A stretch of 64,000 bases of DNA from contig JAUXVF010000031.1 of NCBI GenBank assembly GCA_030680355.1, forward strand, positions 1-64,000. The letters are read 5' to 3'. Shown piece after piece: positions 8,444-17,578 of this stretch (its first letter is position 1; each line of letters starts with the position of its first letter). This stretch comes from Caulobacter sp. GTDB lineage: Bacteria > Pseudomonadota > Alphaproteobacteria > Caulobacterales > Caulobacteraceae. A program made the translations under genes and the position numbers. Under the pieces are notes generated by a model. The model was not told the origin of the DNA and ran no database searches. It saw nothing but the letters and a program-made list of their open reading frames with translations.

Positions 8444-8925
8444 ACGGTCGACCAGCCGGGCCCGGGCAGTCCGCCGGTCTGGCGGAGCGCCTCGAACAGA
8501 CCGATGCCGGCGCTGACCGAAAGGTTCAGCGACCGGGCGTCCGGCATCAGCGGAATGACCACCCGCGCGCCAGCGGCGGCATGCACCGCCTCGGGCGCGC
8601 CGGTCGTCTCGCTGCCGAACAGCAGCACATCGTCGGGCTGAAAGGCGAAGCCGTCGAGCGGCGTCGCGCCCTTCGTCGTGAACAGCACCAGCCGGCCGGG
8701 CGGGCGGTCGGCCTGGAAGGCGTCCCAATCCTCATGCCGGGTCATGTGGCCCAGCGGCCCATAGTCGAGGGCCGCGCGTTTCATGGCCCTGTTGTCGAAC
8801 CGGAAGCCGACCGGCTCGATGACGTGCAGATCAACGCCGAAACAGGCCGACAGCCGGATACAGGCGCCGACATTCTGCGGAATGACCGGCTGGAACAGGG
8901 CGAGACGCGGTCGGCTGGTCGTCAT
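8440..8925 (-). CDS. trmL: tRNA (cytidine/uridine-2'-O-)-methyltransferase, TrmL/SPOUT family
   Basis: SPOUT methyltransferase of 161 residues, the normal TrmL length. Family motifs are complete: FQPVIPQNVGACIRLSACFG (11-30), which carries the N-x-G and R of motif 1, LLFGSETTGAPEAVH (101-115) for motif 2, and IPLMPDARSLNLSVSAGIG (124-142) for motif 3, the SAM-binding knot. TrmL methylates the wobble base 34 of tRNA-Leu isoacceptors. The start at 8925 overlaps the stop of the upstream TetR gene as ATGA, so it is translated in an operon with coq4-like and tetR; the functional link between these is not obvious. Confidence 0.9.
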   Translation of the reverse strand: MTTSRPRLALFQPVIPQNVGACIRLSACFGVDLHVIEPVGFRFDNRAMKRAALDYGPLGHMTRHEDWDAFQADRPPGRLVLFTTKGATPLDGFAFQPDDVLLFGSETTGAPEAVHAAAGARVVIPLMPDARSLNLSVSAGIGLFEALRQTGGLPGPGWSTV

Positions 8926-9533
8926 GTCTCGGCCTTCGCCGCCGTCATGAGCATGTCGATGACATCCCGCGCCAGGGGGCCGGCCTCGTCGAACGCCAGC
9001 CGGTCGAAATTGACGGGCAGGGCGAGGCAGCCGTGCAACCCGGCCCAGAAGATCTGGGCCAGCCGGCGCGGGTCTCCGGACCGGAGGAGGCCGGCGCTCT
9101 GACCGTCCCGCACCGCGTCGATCAGCAGGCCCGGAAAGACCGCGCTTTCGAGGGCAGCCTTTTCCGGCGCAGGCAGAACCTTGGGCCGCACGAAGAGGAA
9201 GGCGCCTCGGTAGAGCTCCGGGTTCTTCAGGGCAAACTCGGCATAGGCCCCCAGCAAGGCGCGCAGGCGCTGCACCGGGTCGGCGTTTTCCCGGGCGACC
9301 TGGGTGAAGAGCACGTCGATGTGTGCGACCGGCTCCATCCACAGGGACTGCATGAGCCCCTGAAGATCGCTGAAGTAGGCGTAGAGCGTCCCGACCGAAA
9401 CGCCCGCCCGGCCGGCGATGGCGCGGGCGGAAACGCCCGCCGCGCCCTCGTCGGCGAAGAGCTTGGCCGCCGCCTTCTGGATGCGCTTTCGTACGGCTTG
9501 GCGCTGTTCTTCCGAGGCGGGTTTGCGGGGCAT
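8922..9533 (-). CDS. TetR family transcriptional regulator
   Basis: TetR-type repressor of 203 residues. The N-terminal DNA-binding domain runs to about residue 60, with the helix-turn-helix ARAIAGRAGVSVGTLYAYF at about 37-55. The ligand-binding domain follows and has WHG-like features (LAQIFWAGLHGCLALPV, about 160-176). It lies 8 bases downstream of the coq4-like gene and is ATGA-coupled to trmL. A perfect TGAAC-CT-GTTCA inverted repeat about 55 bases upstream of the coq4-like start is a plausible operator, giving autoregulation of the operon and perhaps control of the divergent GST. Ligand unknown. Confidence 0.88.
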   Translation of the reverse strand: MPRKPASEEQRQAVRKRIQKAAAKLFADEGAAGVSARAIAGRAGVSVGTLYAYFSDLQGLMQSLWMEPVAHIDVLFTQVARENADPVQRLRALLGAYAEFALKNPELYRGAFLFVRPKVLPAPEKAALESAVFPGLLIDAVRDGQSAGLLRSGDPRRLAQIFWAGLHGCLALPVNFDRLAFDEAGPLARDVIDMLMTAAKAET

Positions 9534-9541
9534 CCGCGTCC

Positions 9542-10246
9542 TTAGGCGGCGAGCTTCCGGCTGTTCAAGTTCATTCGCTCGCGGAGCACCTCGAGCGGGG
9601 TGTCCAGCTCGTCCTCCCAGCGTTCGAAATTGAGGTTTCGCGACGATCGTCCATAGGACCAGCCGTCGACGAACGCGTCCATCGCCTCGACGATCAGGGT
9701 CGGCCGCAGGAAGGCCATATGGGAGGTGGTCACGGCCACTCGCATCGCATGGTAGGGATTCCGAATCTGCCCGAGATAGAAGGCCGCAAGCGCCAGCTCA
9801 CCGTAGATCGTGGCCTCGTAGCCGGTCAGGACGTGCAGGAAGTCATGGATCTGGAAGCCGCGGACCATCATGAAGCTCAGGTCGTCCGGCAGCCGGTCGA
9901 GCTTGCCTGACTGGTGCAGGTCCTCGTTCATCTTGCGATAGTTGCGGCCGAGATTCTGCTCCAGACCGTTGTCGATGATGAATTTCCGATAGCCATGCCC
10001 CAGGGTTCCGGGCGCGCATTCGGCAAGCCGTTCCAGCGAGATGGGTTCGGCGATGAACCGCTCCTTGAGGGCCGCCTCCGACTCGGGAATGGACCTCAGC
10101 TCCTGGACATAGGCGTCGATCGCCTCCTGCGGCGCTTCGGCCCACCAGTCGTGGAAGAGGAAATAGACGCCGTAGTCCAGCGGGGTATCAACCGACTTCA
10201 GAAACTTCTCCGCGAACTCGCGATCGACCGTCTTCGTCACTTCCAT
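9542..10246 (-). CDS. Coq4 family protein (ubiquinone biosynthesis-like)
   Basis: Protein of 234 residues with the Coq4 metal signature H-D-x2-H-x11-E: QIHDFLHVLTGYEATIYGE at about residues 132-150. Around it are GTLGHGYRKFI and YLGQIRNPYHAMRVAV, also consistent with the family. Eukaryotic Coq4 is a scaffold and oxidative decarboxylase in ubiquinone assembly; bacterial members are less studied. No other ubi/coq gene is nearby; instead it heads a TetR-trmL operon and is divergent from a glutathione S-transferase. It may therefore act in a stress or degradative context rather than in core quinone synthesis. That last point is inference. Confidence 0.75.
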   Translation of the reverse strand: MEVTKTVDREFAEKFLKSVDTPLDYGVYFLFHDWWAEAPQEAIDAYVQELRSIPESEAALKERFIAEPISLERLAECAPGTLGHGYRKFIIDNGLEQNLGRNYRKMNEDLHQSGKLDRLPDDLSFMMVRGFQIHDFLHVLTGYEATIYGELALAAFYLGQIRNPYHAMRVAVTTSHMAFLRPTLIVEAMDAFVDGWSYGRSSRNLNFERWEDELDTPLEVLRERMNLNSRKLAA

Positions 10247-10298
10247 AGGACTTTCTCCAGGCTGCCTGGGGCGACCCTACATCAACGCGATAATAAAA

Positions 10299-10310
10299 TG
10301 AACCTGTTCA
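10299..10310. promoter_or_regulatory. Perfect inverted repeat, candidate TetR operator
   Basis: TGAACCTGTTCA is a perfect 5-2-5 palindrome inside an AT-rich patch in the 189-bp gap between the divergent coq4-like/tetR operon and the GST gene. TetR-family operators are typically short palindromes of this kind upstream of their own operon. Binding is inferred. Confidence 0.4.
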
Positions 10311-10435
10311 AAATATAATGACGCTGGCGGACGCGAGCAGGTCCGTACCGTTGCGACGTCGCCCGCCCCCTTGATCCTGCGCCATGAAGCGGGTCTCTGG
10401 ACCCATGCGGCCCCACCGCGAACAGGACTCAACAC

Positions 10436-11590
10436 ATGGCCTTCAGGCTCTATGGTACGCCGGGCTCTCTCTACACGGGCAAGGTCAGGTCCTACCTGAT
10501 CAAACAGGGCATCCCGTTCGACAGTCGCGCCGCCGGCGAGGCTCGATTCCGCGAGGAGATCGTCGGCAAGCTTGGACGCTGGATCATTCCGGTGCTGGAA
10601 ACCCCCGAGGGTGAGCTGCTCCAGGACGGTTCGGCGATCATCGAGCGGCTGGAGGCGGACGGCCACGCGCGCTGGTCGACCTTCCCCACGACGCCGCGCC
10701 ACCGACTGATCGGCCAAGTCTTCGAACTGTTTGGCGGCGAGGGGCTGCTGCGCCCGGCGATGCACTATCGCTGGAATTTCGACGCCACGAACCAGCCGTT
10801 TATCGCCAACGATTTCATCGCCGGCCTTGCCGTGCCCGGCGCGGATCCCGCGGAAGGCCAGGCGATCTTCCAGTTCGCCGCCCAGCGCATGCGCAAGGCG
10901 ATGGCGAGTTTTGGCGTCTCGCCGACGTCCATTCCCCTGGTGGAAGCGGCGTACGAGCAGTTTCTGGACCTCTTCGACGCTCATCTGGCGCAGTCGCCCT
11001 ATCTGCTGGGAGGGCGCCCGACGATTGGCGACTACGGCCTGATCGCGCCGCTGTACGCCCACCTGGGAAGAGACCCCTTTCCGGCCAGTCTGATGAAGGC
11101 GCGGGCCCACCGGGTCTGGCGATGGGTCGAGCGGATGAACGCGCCCGACCTCGACGCCGGCGAATATGGCTGTCCGCCGGCGGAGCTGTTTCCCGACGAC
11201 AGCGTGCCGGACACGCTCAAGGACCTGCTGCGTTTCGTGGCCGAGGACTACCTGCCGGAAGTCCGCGCCTATGTCGGATTCGCCAACGCCTGGCTTGCCG
11301 AGCGCCCCGGTCTTGAGCCGATGACGAGCGGCCTGCCGCGGACCTCGACACGGGCCATCGGCATGGCGGCGTTTGATTGGCGGGGCGCGCCGGTCGAGGT
11401 CGCGGTCATGCCCTATCGCCTGTGGCTGTTGCAGAAGGTTCAGGATGCGGCGGCGGTCCCGGCGGACGGCGAAGGGACCGGGCCGGAAGCGCTGTTGCGG
11501 GAGACCGGTCTCTCCGAGCTCGTCACCCTGACCACCGCCCGCCGCATTGAACGGGTGGGGCAACTCGAGGTCTGGGCGGGCCCAGGCTGA
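10436..11590 (+). CDS. Glutathione S-transferase-like protein, long form
   Basis: Protein of 384 residues with a thioredoxin-like N-terminal GST domain (MAFRLYGTPGSLYTGKVRSY at the start, WIIPVLETPEGELLQDGSAI at about 49-68, where the cis-Pro and the Asp-Gly-Ser-Ala-Ile glutathione site are seen) and an all-helical C-terminal domain with SPYLLGGRPTIGDYGLIAPL at about 184-203. GSTs usually have 200-250 residues; the extra C-terminal 150 residues form an additional domain seen in some proteobacterial members. The start has AGGA 10-13 bases upstream. It is divergent from the coq4-like/tetR operon and may share its control region. Substrate unknown. Confidence 0.82.
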   Translation: MAFRLYGTPGSLYTGKVRSYLIKQGIPFDSRAAGEARFREEIVGKLGRWIIPVLETPEGELLQDGSAIIERLEADGHARWSTFPTTPRHRLIGQVFELFGGEGLLRPAMHYRWNFDATNQPFIANDFIAGLAVPGADPAEGQAIFQFAAQRMRKAMASFGVSPTSIPLVEAAYEQFLDLFDAHLAQSPYLLGGRPTIGDYGLIAPLYAHLGRDPFPASLMKARAHRVWRWVERMNAPDLDAGEYGCPPAELFPDDSVPDTLKDLLRFVAEDYLPEVRAYVGFANAWLAERPGLEPMTSGLPRTSTRAIGMAAFDWRGAPVEVAVMPYRLWLLQKVQDAAAVPADGEGTGPEALLRETGLSELVTLTTARRIERVGQLEVWAGPG

Positions 11591-11630
11591 TCACGGCTGG
11601 AGTATCGCCGCCGGATCGGGTCCTGGCCGC

Positions 11631-12956
11631 CTAGGTGACAGGTCTGGCGCGCGGCTCGCGCACGGCGATGAGCAGCACCACAAACCCCGCCGCGAGCAGG
11701 CCCAGCGAAGCGCCGAAGACGACGCTGTAGCCGAGCAGGTCGGCGACCGCGCCCCCGACCAGCGGGCCGAGTGTGGCTGTGACCCCTTCGGCCGTCGCCG
11801 AGATGCCGATCCGCATCGACAGGTCATCGCGATGGCCGAACTCGAGGATCATGGTCTGCGACGCCATGCTGTAGCCGGCCTGGGCCGCGCCCAGGATGCA
11901 GAAGGCGAGGAAGATCGCCGCCGGCGCATTGAAGGTCATCAGCAGCACGGTCGCGGCGATCCAGCCGGCGATGGACAGCAGCAGCACGATCCGGAAGCCC
12001 GACCTGTCGCCGAGATAGCCCCACAGGATGTTGGAGACCGTATCCGCCCCCAGGAAAGCCAGCGTCAGCAGCCCCAGTGTCGCGCCGTCCAGGCCCATCG
12101 TCGCCCCGACGTGCAGGATGTAGAACGGCGTCGCGATCCGGGCGGAGGTGGCCAGCATCTGCACCACCAGGAACCAGCGATAGGCTGGATCGGCGGCGAT
12201 CAGGCCCGGAATGTCCCGCATGCGGTCCCTCATTCGGGTCGGCTCGCGAATGGTCGGCGGGGCGGGTTCGCGAATCTGGTGCTGCAGGAACCACAGCCCG
12301 GCGCTGGTCAGCAGAAAGGCCAGGACGAAGGTGGTCGAATAGCCGTTGCCCAGCACATTGGTGTCGATCAGGTACTTGCCGGAGCCATAGGCCAGGATGG
12401 CCGCGATGAGTCCCCCGACCGCATTGCGCCAGGCCTGCAATCGTCCGCGCAGCCCGACCGGAATGACCCGCGACATCAACAGGGTGAAGGCGACGCGCTG
12501 GGCGCCCATGAAGACGCCGAACAGGAAGAGAAACAGCAGCAGTGTGATCACCTGGGCCTGGTCCCTGAGGAACCAGCCCGACAGGGCCATGCCCAGGATC
12601 GCCAGCCGCCCCAGACTGCCCAGGACGATCGCCGCCGGCATGATCTTCGCCCGGTGTTCGATCTTCGCCCCGGCCACCAGCGGTGAAATGATCCCGCCCA
12701 CCTGCTGCAGCGCCAGGCCCAGGCCGACGATGGTGTTCGAGCCGGAGATCAGATGCAGGTAGGCGGGCATGAAGGTCGGGGCGTTGATCAGCCGAAACCC
12801 GGTCATGCCGAGCATGCCGTGCACGAAGTTGCCGATATAGTTGCGGCGCAGATTGTCCCAGATGAAGGCCTGGAACGTGGCTTCGCGCGCGGCCATGTCC
12901 TGGGAGGCGTCGGTGGAGGGCCTCGGCTCTACGGCCGGAGGCGCGGACTCATCCAT
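11631..12956 (-). CDS. MFS transporter
   Basis: Integral membrane permease of 441 residues with about 12 hydrophobic segments and a long charged N-terminal extension (about 45 residues). Loop signatures of the major facilitator superfamily are visible, including the GYLGDRSGFRIVLLL stretch at about 316-330. It lies 60 bases downstream of the acyl-CoA synthetase gene on the same strand, so the flavin monooxygenase, ligase and permease probably form one catabolic operon, the permease importing the substrate or exporting a product. Direction and cargo cannot be read from sequence. Confidence 0.85.
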   Translation of the reverse strand: MDESAPPAVEPRPSTDASQDMAAREATFQAFIWDNLRRNYIGNFVHGMLGMTGFRLINAPTFMPAYLHLISGSNTIVGLGLALQQVGGIISPLVAGAKIEHRAKIMPAAIVLGSLGRLAILGMALSGWFLRDQAQVITLLLFLFLFGVFMGAQRVAFTLLMSRVIPVGLRGRLQAWRNAVGGLIAAILAYGSGKYLIDTNVLGNGYSTTFVLAFLLTSAGLWFLQHQIREPAPPTIREPTRMRDRMRDIPGLIAADPAYRWFLVVQMLATSARIATPFYILHVGATMGLDGATLGLLTLAFLGADTVSNILWGYLGDRSGFRIVLLLSIAGWIAATVLLMTFNAPAAIFLAFCILGAAQAGYSMASQTMILEFGHRDDLSMRIGISATAEGVTATLGPLVGGAVADLLGYSVVFGASLGLLAAGFVVLLIAVREPRARPVT

Positions 12957-13016
12957 GCTGACCCAGGCCTTCCCCGGTCGCCGTTTTCCGCCTGTCGCTG
13001 AACCCCGTGTCGGTCA

Positions 13017-14603
13017 TCAAATCTGGCGCGCCCGCCCCTCCCAGTAGAGGGCGCGGACCTTGTTGCGCTGGATTTTCCCGGCTTCGGACCGGGGCATATC
13101 GGCGACGAAGTCGAGGCTGCGGGGCGTCTTGAAGGCCGGCAGGTTCGCCCGGGCGAAAGCCAGGATTTCGTCGGCGAGGGCTCCGTTGGGCTCGTAGCCA
13201 GGGTTTAGCAGGATGACCGCCTGCACCTGTTCGCCCCATTCGTCATGCGGCGCGCCGACGGTGGCTGAATCCGCGACGGCGGGGTGTTTGAGCAACTCGT
13301 TGTCGATCTCCTGGGGGTAGATGTTCACCCCGCCGGAGATGATGGTCTCGGCGTTGCGGCCGGTCAGGAACAGGTAGTCGTCCTCATCGAAATAGCCGAC
13401 GTCGCCCATGGTGAAGAAGTCGCCGACGCGGGCGGCCTGGGTCTTCGCCTCGTCCTTGAAATAGCTGAACCCGGCGCCGGGCGGCAGCTGCTGGTAGATC
13501 CCGCCCGGCTGGCCGCTGGGCAGGTCTTGGCCGGCGTCGTCCAGAATGCGGACCTGGAGCAGGGCGGGGCGGCGTCCGACGCTGCCGGGCTTCTTCAGCC
13601 ACTCGACGGAGTCGATCAGGAACCCGGCCCCGCCCTCCGAGCCGGCGTAGTATTCGGTCAGGACCGGACCGAACCAGTCGATCATGGCGTGTTTGACCTC
13701 GGGCGGGCAGGGCGCGGCGCCATGGATGATGAAGCGGACATGGTCGACGCGGTAGCGGGCCTTGACCGCGTCAGGCAGCGCCAGCAACCGCTGGAACATG
13801 ATCGGCACCAGGTGGAAATGGGTGACCTTTCGTTCGGCGATGGTGCGCAACACCTGTTCGGAGTCCCATCGGTCGATGAACACCAGCGCCGCCCCGCCGC
13901 CCATGGCCGCCCGGACGTCGAAGGCCAGGGGCGCGGCGTGGTAGGCCGGTCCGGCGCACATCTGCACCGAGGCGCCGGGATCATAGCCGCGCATCAGGTA
14001 GGTGGCGTGGGGCGTCACCACGGGAACGGGCCGCAGGACCCCTTTCGGCCGGCCGGTCGTCCCCGAGGTGTACATCATGGTGTTGCCCAGCACCGGATCG
14101 GCGATGTCCGATCCGTCAAACGCGGCCACCGCCGCGGCATAGGGCTCGAACCCGTCGATCGGCCCGCCGACGGCCAGTTTCAGCTCAAGGTCCGGGCATT
14201 GGGCGACGGCCTGCGGGACCGCCGCGACCCGGGCGTCGGCGATTACGGCCTTCGCCTCGCAGTCCTGGAGGATGTAGGCGATCTCGTCGGCTGACAGATG
14301 CCAGTTGACCGGCGTCAGGCGGATCCCGCTGCGAAGCGCGGCGGCCAGGACCTCGACGAACTCGACCCGGTTGGAACAGACCAGGGCGACGGAGTCGCCT
14401 TCGCCGAGGCCGCGATCCCGCAGCAACCGGACCATCCGATTGGCGTTGGCGTTTGTCCTGGCGAAGCTGTGCGCCGTCCCGTCGGGGTCGTAGACGGCGA
14501 TTTTCGCTGGCTGCACGTCCGCCCAGACGGCCAGGGTCATGCCCTGCAGCGCGGCGGCGTCCAGGCGCTGGACCAGCTCAGGGTCGAGTTCGGCGACGTC
14601 CAT
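13017..14603 (-). CDS. AMP-dependent acyl-CoA synthetase/ligase
   Basis: ANL-superfamily ligase that activates a carboxylic acid to its adenylate and then to the CoA thioester. The ATP-binding loop MMYTSGTTGRPKGVLRP is at about residues 180-196 and YYAGSEGGAG near 317. MGDVGYFDEDDYLFLTGR (about 404-421) and the C-terminal RSEAGKIQRNKVR, with the catalytic Lys, are complete. The start at ATG 14603 is preferred because GGAG lies 6 bases upstream; the frame stays open to an ATG at 14663. It sits 114 bases after the flavin monooxygenase stop, same strand, and before an MFS gene. Substrate class (fatty or aromatic acid) cannot be decided. Confidence 0.87.
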   Translation of the reverse strand: MDVAELDPELVQRLDAAALQGMTLAVWADVQPAKIAVYDPDGTAHSFARTNANANRMVRLLRDRGLGEGDSVALVCSNRVEFVEVLAAALRSGIRLTPVNWHLSADEIAYILQDCEAKAVIADARVAAVPQAVAQCPDLELKLAVGGPIDGFEPYAAAVAAFDGSDIADPVLGNTMMYTSGTTGRPKGVLRPVPVVTPHATYLMRGYDPGASVQMCAGPAYHAAPLAFDVRAAMGGGAALVFIDRWDSEQVLRTIAERKVTHFHLVPIMFQRLLALPDAVKARYRVDHVRFIIHGAAPCPPEVKHAMIDWFGPVLTEYYAGSEGGAGFLIDSVEWLKKPGSVGRRPALLQVRILDDAGQDLPSGQPGGIYQQLPPGAGFSYFKDEAKTQAARVGDFFTMGDVGYFDEDDYLFLTGRNAETIISGGVNIYPQEIDNELLKHPAVADSATVGAPHDEWGEQVQAVILLNPGYEPNGALADEILAFARANLPAFKTPRSLDFVADMPRSEAGKIQRNKVRALYWEGRARQI

Positions 14604-14717
14604 CCACAACTCCACGCGGCGCGGCAGCGCGCCAGGTTCATTCCGGGCCCTGCGGCCGATCACCCCGTGGCGCGCCTCGACCGGCTCTGGCCGGCGCGCC
14701 GCTCCCGCCCGCCGGCG

Positions 14718-16419
14718 TCAGCGAAACGCCAGCCCCTCGAAGTCGCCCTTCGACCGCCAGGCGTCGATGTATCTGAAATAGGCCGAGGCGCCGGCGGGGT
14801 AGCCGACATTGAGCTTGGCGGCGGGCCCGGGGTCCTCGCCCTCGTTGTTGTAATAGCCGGGGGTGCAGTCGGGCGAGCCCATGAACACCCGGCCCATGCC
14901 GGTCAGCAGCAGCGCCACCCAGGCGTCCTGCGCCGCCTTGGTGACCTCGACCTCATTGGCGCCGACATCCATGGCGTGGCCGATGGTCATGGCGATGGTC
15001 CGGCCGGCCTCGGTCAGATTGTGCGGCACGTTGGAGATCAGGTTGGCGCCCTGGGTCGGCTGCACGAAGAAGGCGTTGGGGAAGCCGTGCACGTGAATGC
15101 CATGCAGGGACTGCATGCCCTCGGCCCAGGCCTGCGACAGCTTCAGCCCGCCCTCGCCGGTCAGGTCGAAGCCGGCCCGCCGCTCAAACGCCGTCCCGAC
15201 CTCGAAGCCCGAGGCGTAGATGATGCAGTCGACCGGATAGGCGACGCCGCCGACGACGAAGCCGTCCTCGGTGATCGCCTCGACGCCCTTGCCGTCGGTG
15301 TCGACCAGATGGGCGGCCGGTTCGTTGAAGGCCTGCAGATAGGCGTCGTGGAAACAGGGCCGCTTGCACAGCTGCCGGTACCAGGCCTTCAGCTTCTGGG
15401 CGGTCTCGCTGTCGCCGACGATGCTGTCCACCCGCGACCGGATTTCCTCCATCTTCTCGAAGTCGGAGTCCTCGAACGCCGCCATCATCGCCTGGGGCGT
15501 GAGGTCTTCGCGGGGGATGGCCATCATCTTGCTGCGGATGCGCCGGGACAGGTCGGTCCAGCCGTCCTGCACCAGGTCCACTTCGGCGACGCCGGCGCCC
15601 TGGTTTTCGGTGAAATTCTCCAGCCAGCGCTGCTGCCAGCCGGGGGTGGCGATGGACGAGAACCAGTCGGGGTCGATCGGCGCGTTGGCCCGCACATCGA
15701 CCGACGACGGCGTGCGCTGGACGACGTAGAGCGCCTCGCAGGCCTTCGCCAGATGCGGCACGCACTGCACCGAGGTGGCCCCGGTGCCGATGATCGCCAC
15801 CCGCTTGTCGCCCAGTCGGTCGAGCGGCGCGCCGCCAGGATCGCCGCCGGTGTAGTCATAGTCCCAGCGGCTGGTGTGGAACGAATGGCCCTTGAACCGC
15901 TCGATCCCCGGGATGCCCGGCAGTTTGGGCACATGCAGCGGCCCGGTGCCCAGGCCGATGAACTGGGCGGTGAAGTCGTCGCCGCGGTTGGTCCGGATCC
16001 GCCAGGCCGAGATCTCGGCCTCCCAGGTCAGGGACTGCACCTCGGTGTGGAACAGGGCGTTGTCGTACAGGCCGAACTGGCGGCCGATGCGCTGGCACTG
16101 CTCGAGGATCTCCGGCGCATGGGCGTATTTTTCGCTCGGCCGGTGCCCGGTCTCTTCCAGCAACGGCATGTAGATCATCGAGGCGGTGTCGCACTGGGCG
16201 CCGGGATAGCGGTTCCAGTACCAGGTGCCGCCGAAGTCGCCGCCCTTTTCGATGATCCGCACATCGGTGACGCCGGCCTCGACCATCCGCGCGCCGGTCA
16301 CCAGGCCGGCGAACCCGCCGCCGACGAAGGCGAAGGTGACGTGGTCGGTCTTTGGCGCCCGTTCGACCCGGGGCGTGTAGGGGTCTTCCAGATAGTGGGC
16401 GAGGTTGCCCGCGACGGTG
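14718..16419 (-). pseudogene. Flavin-containing monooxygenase (Baeyer-Villiger type), 5' end lost at IS junction
   Basis: The frame encodes about 565 residues of an FAD/NADPH monooxygenase. FAFVGGGFAGLVTGARM is the FAD Rossmann loop, GGDFGGTWYWNRYPGAQCD is the FAD segment typical of Baeyer-Villiger enzymes, FKGHSFHTSRWDY resembles the FxGxxxHxxxW family fingerprint, and VAIIGTGATSVQC is the NADPH loop. The frame enters the IS6-family end at 16419-16420 and meets a stop inside it, with no ATG or GTG before the Rossmann loop (the GTG in LVTG would destroy the FAD fold). The original start and perhaps 10-40 residues are gone, so it is most likely inactive unless translated from an unusual start. 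It led an operon with the ligase and MFS genes. Confidence 0.75.
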
Positions 16420-17239
16420 CTGTCAGTCCAACGCTAACTTGTCTCCACCAGGCGCGACTAGGGCAGGGGACTCACCGTCAGGCGGCGAGCGTCTTCCACT
16501 CGGCAAACGCAGCCGATCGTCGGGCTTTGAAATCGTCTCGGCTGATGAGGTGGCGGTCCTGGTTGAAGTGGTTGTGGAAGGCGGCGTGGACGGAGCTGAA
16601 CTTCTGCAATGTCTTCATCTGCCTGAAGCGAAGCATGGCCCGTTCTCGTCGTCGGAATGGCAGATGTGAGTTCTCGGCCCTGTTGTTGAGCCAGCGACCG
16701 AGCACCTGCTTTTCAGCGTTACCGAGCTGTTTCATCGCGGCCTTGTATGAGCGCAGTCCGTCGGTCACGACGACCCTGGGCCGGCCGTGACGTTTCATGG
16801 CCTTCTTGATGAACTTCAGAGCTGCGGCCTTGTCTCTGGTCCGCGTGACAAAGGATTCCAGCACCTCTCCCTCGTGGTCAACGGCTCGCCAGAGGTAGTG
16901 CATTTCACCGTTGATGCGGACGTAGACCTCGTCCAGATGCCAGCGCCAATGGATGTAGGCGCGCATGTGATCAACGCGCTTCCTGCGGATCTCCGCGGCG
17001 AACATTGGGCCGAACCGGTTCCACCACAGCCGCACCGTTTCGTGGCAGATATCGATGCCGCGTTCAGCCAGCAGGTCCTCCACGTTTCGGAGCGACAGCG
17101 GGTACCTCACATACATCAACACCACGAGGCGGATCACCTCGGGTGAGCTGTCAAACCAGCGGAACGGGTTGGTGGATTTGGCCATGCCATGAGCCTGGCT
17201 CGGACCGTCTTACCCGGCGACTAAAGTTTGGGCTGACAG
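16420..17239 (-). mobile_element. IS6-family insertion sequence (about 820 bp)
   Basis: The element is bounded by imperfect inverted repeats: CTGTCAGTCCAA reading in from the left at 16420 and CTGTCAGCCCAA reading in from the right at 17239. Its size and single transposase gene fit the IS6/IS26 family. The 8 bases flanking each end (CGACGGTG and GACCTGCT) do not match. There is thus no target duplication, which suggests the two flanks were joined by deletion or recombination after insertion rather than by a simple insertion. Confidence 0.8.
16478..17185 (-). CDS. IS6-family transposase
   Basis: DDE transposase of 235 residues, the standard length for IS6/IS26. The N-terminal part carries a helix-turn-helix region (LRNVEDLLAERGIDICHETV). 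The catalytic triad is present: D in WHLDEVYVRI (about 84), D in VVVTDGLRSY and E in NNRAENSHLPFRRRER (about 169). No stop or frameshift is visible, so it should be active. IS6 elements transpose by a replicative or conservative route that often fuses or deletes flanking DNA, matching the disrupted genes on both sides. Confidence 0.93.
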   Translation of the reverse strand: MAKSTNPFRWFDSSPEVIRLVVLMYVRYPLSLRNVEDLLAERGIDICHETVRLWWNRFGPMFAAEIRRKRVDHMRAYIHWRWHLDEVYVRINGEMHYLWRAVDHEGEVLESFVTRTRDKAAALKFIKKAMKRHGRPRVVVTDGLRSYKAAMKQLGNAEKQVLGRWLNNRAENSHLPFRRRERAMLRFRQMKTLQKFSSVHAAFHNHFNQDRHLISRDDFKARRSAAFAEWKTLAA

Positions 17240-17241
17240 GA

Positions 17242-17532
17242 CCTGCTGGAGAACTACTTTCTGCCCGGCGACCTTGAGGCCCAGATCGGCCTCTTCATCG
17301 AGCACTACAACCACGCCCGCTACCACGAGAGCCTGGGCAACGTGACGCCGGCGGACGCCTACTTCGGCCGGGCCGCCGACATCCTGCGCCAGCGAGCCTA
17401 CATCAAACGCCAGACCATCGAACATCGGCGCTTGCAGCACCGCAAAATCGCCGCCTAAATATCAACCCCAGATGAGGCCAACCCTCCGCTAAATCCGGAC
17501 CCCAACTGTCTCAAAAGTTCTGACGACGTACA
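17242..17532 (+). mobile_element. 3' remnant of an IS3-family element, inverted relative to the full copy
   Basis: From 17242 the plus strand encodes the last 72 or so residues of the IS3-family OrfB (LLENYFLPGDLEAQIG to LQHRKIAA, stop near 17458), followed by the same terminal inverted repeat region ending in ACGTACA at 17532. It is nearly identical to the corresponding end of the complete element at 18147-19660 with a few substitutions, but lies in the opposite orientation. The rest of this copy is missing exactly where the IS6-family element abuts it, so the IS6 event probably removed it. Confidence 0.85.
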
Positions 17533-17578
17533 CCCACCTTCACTTCCATGTTGGAAGTACGTGCGCTAATATAATTGA

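Noticed and set aside
14298-16790. 830-codon plus-strand open frame
   Set aside because: Antisense to the monooxygenase pseudogene, the start of the ligase gene and the IS6 transposase; no family features.
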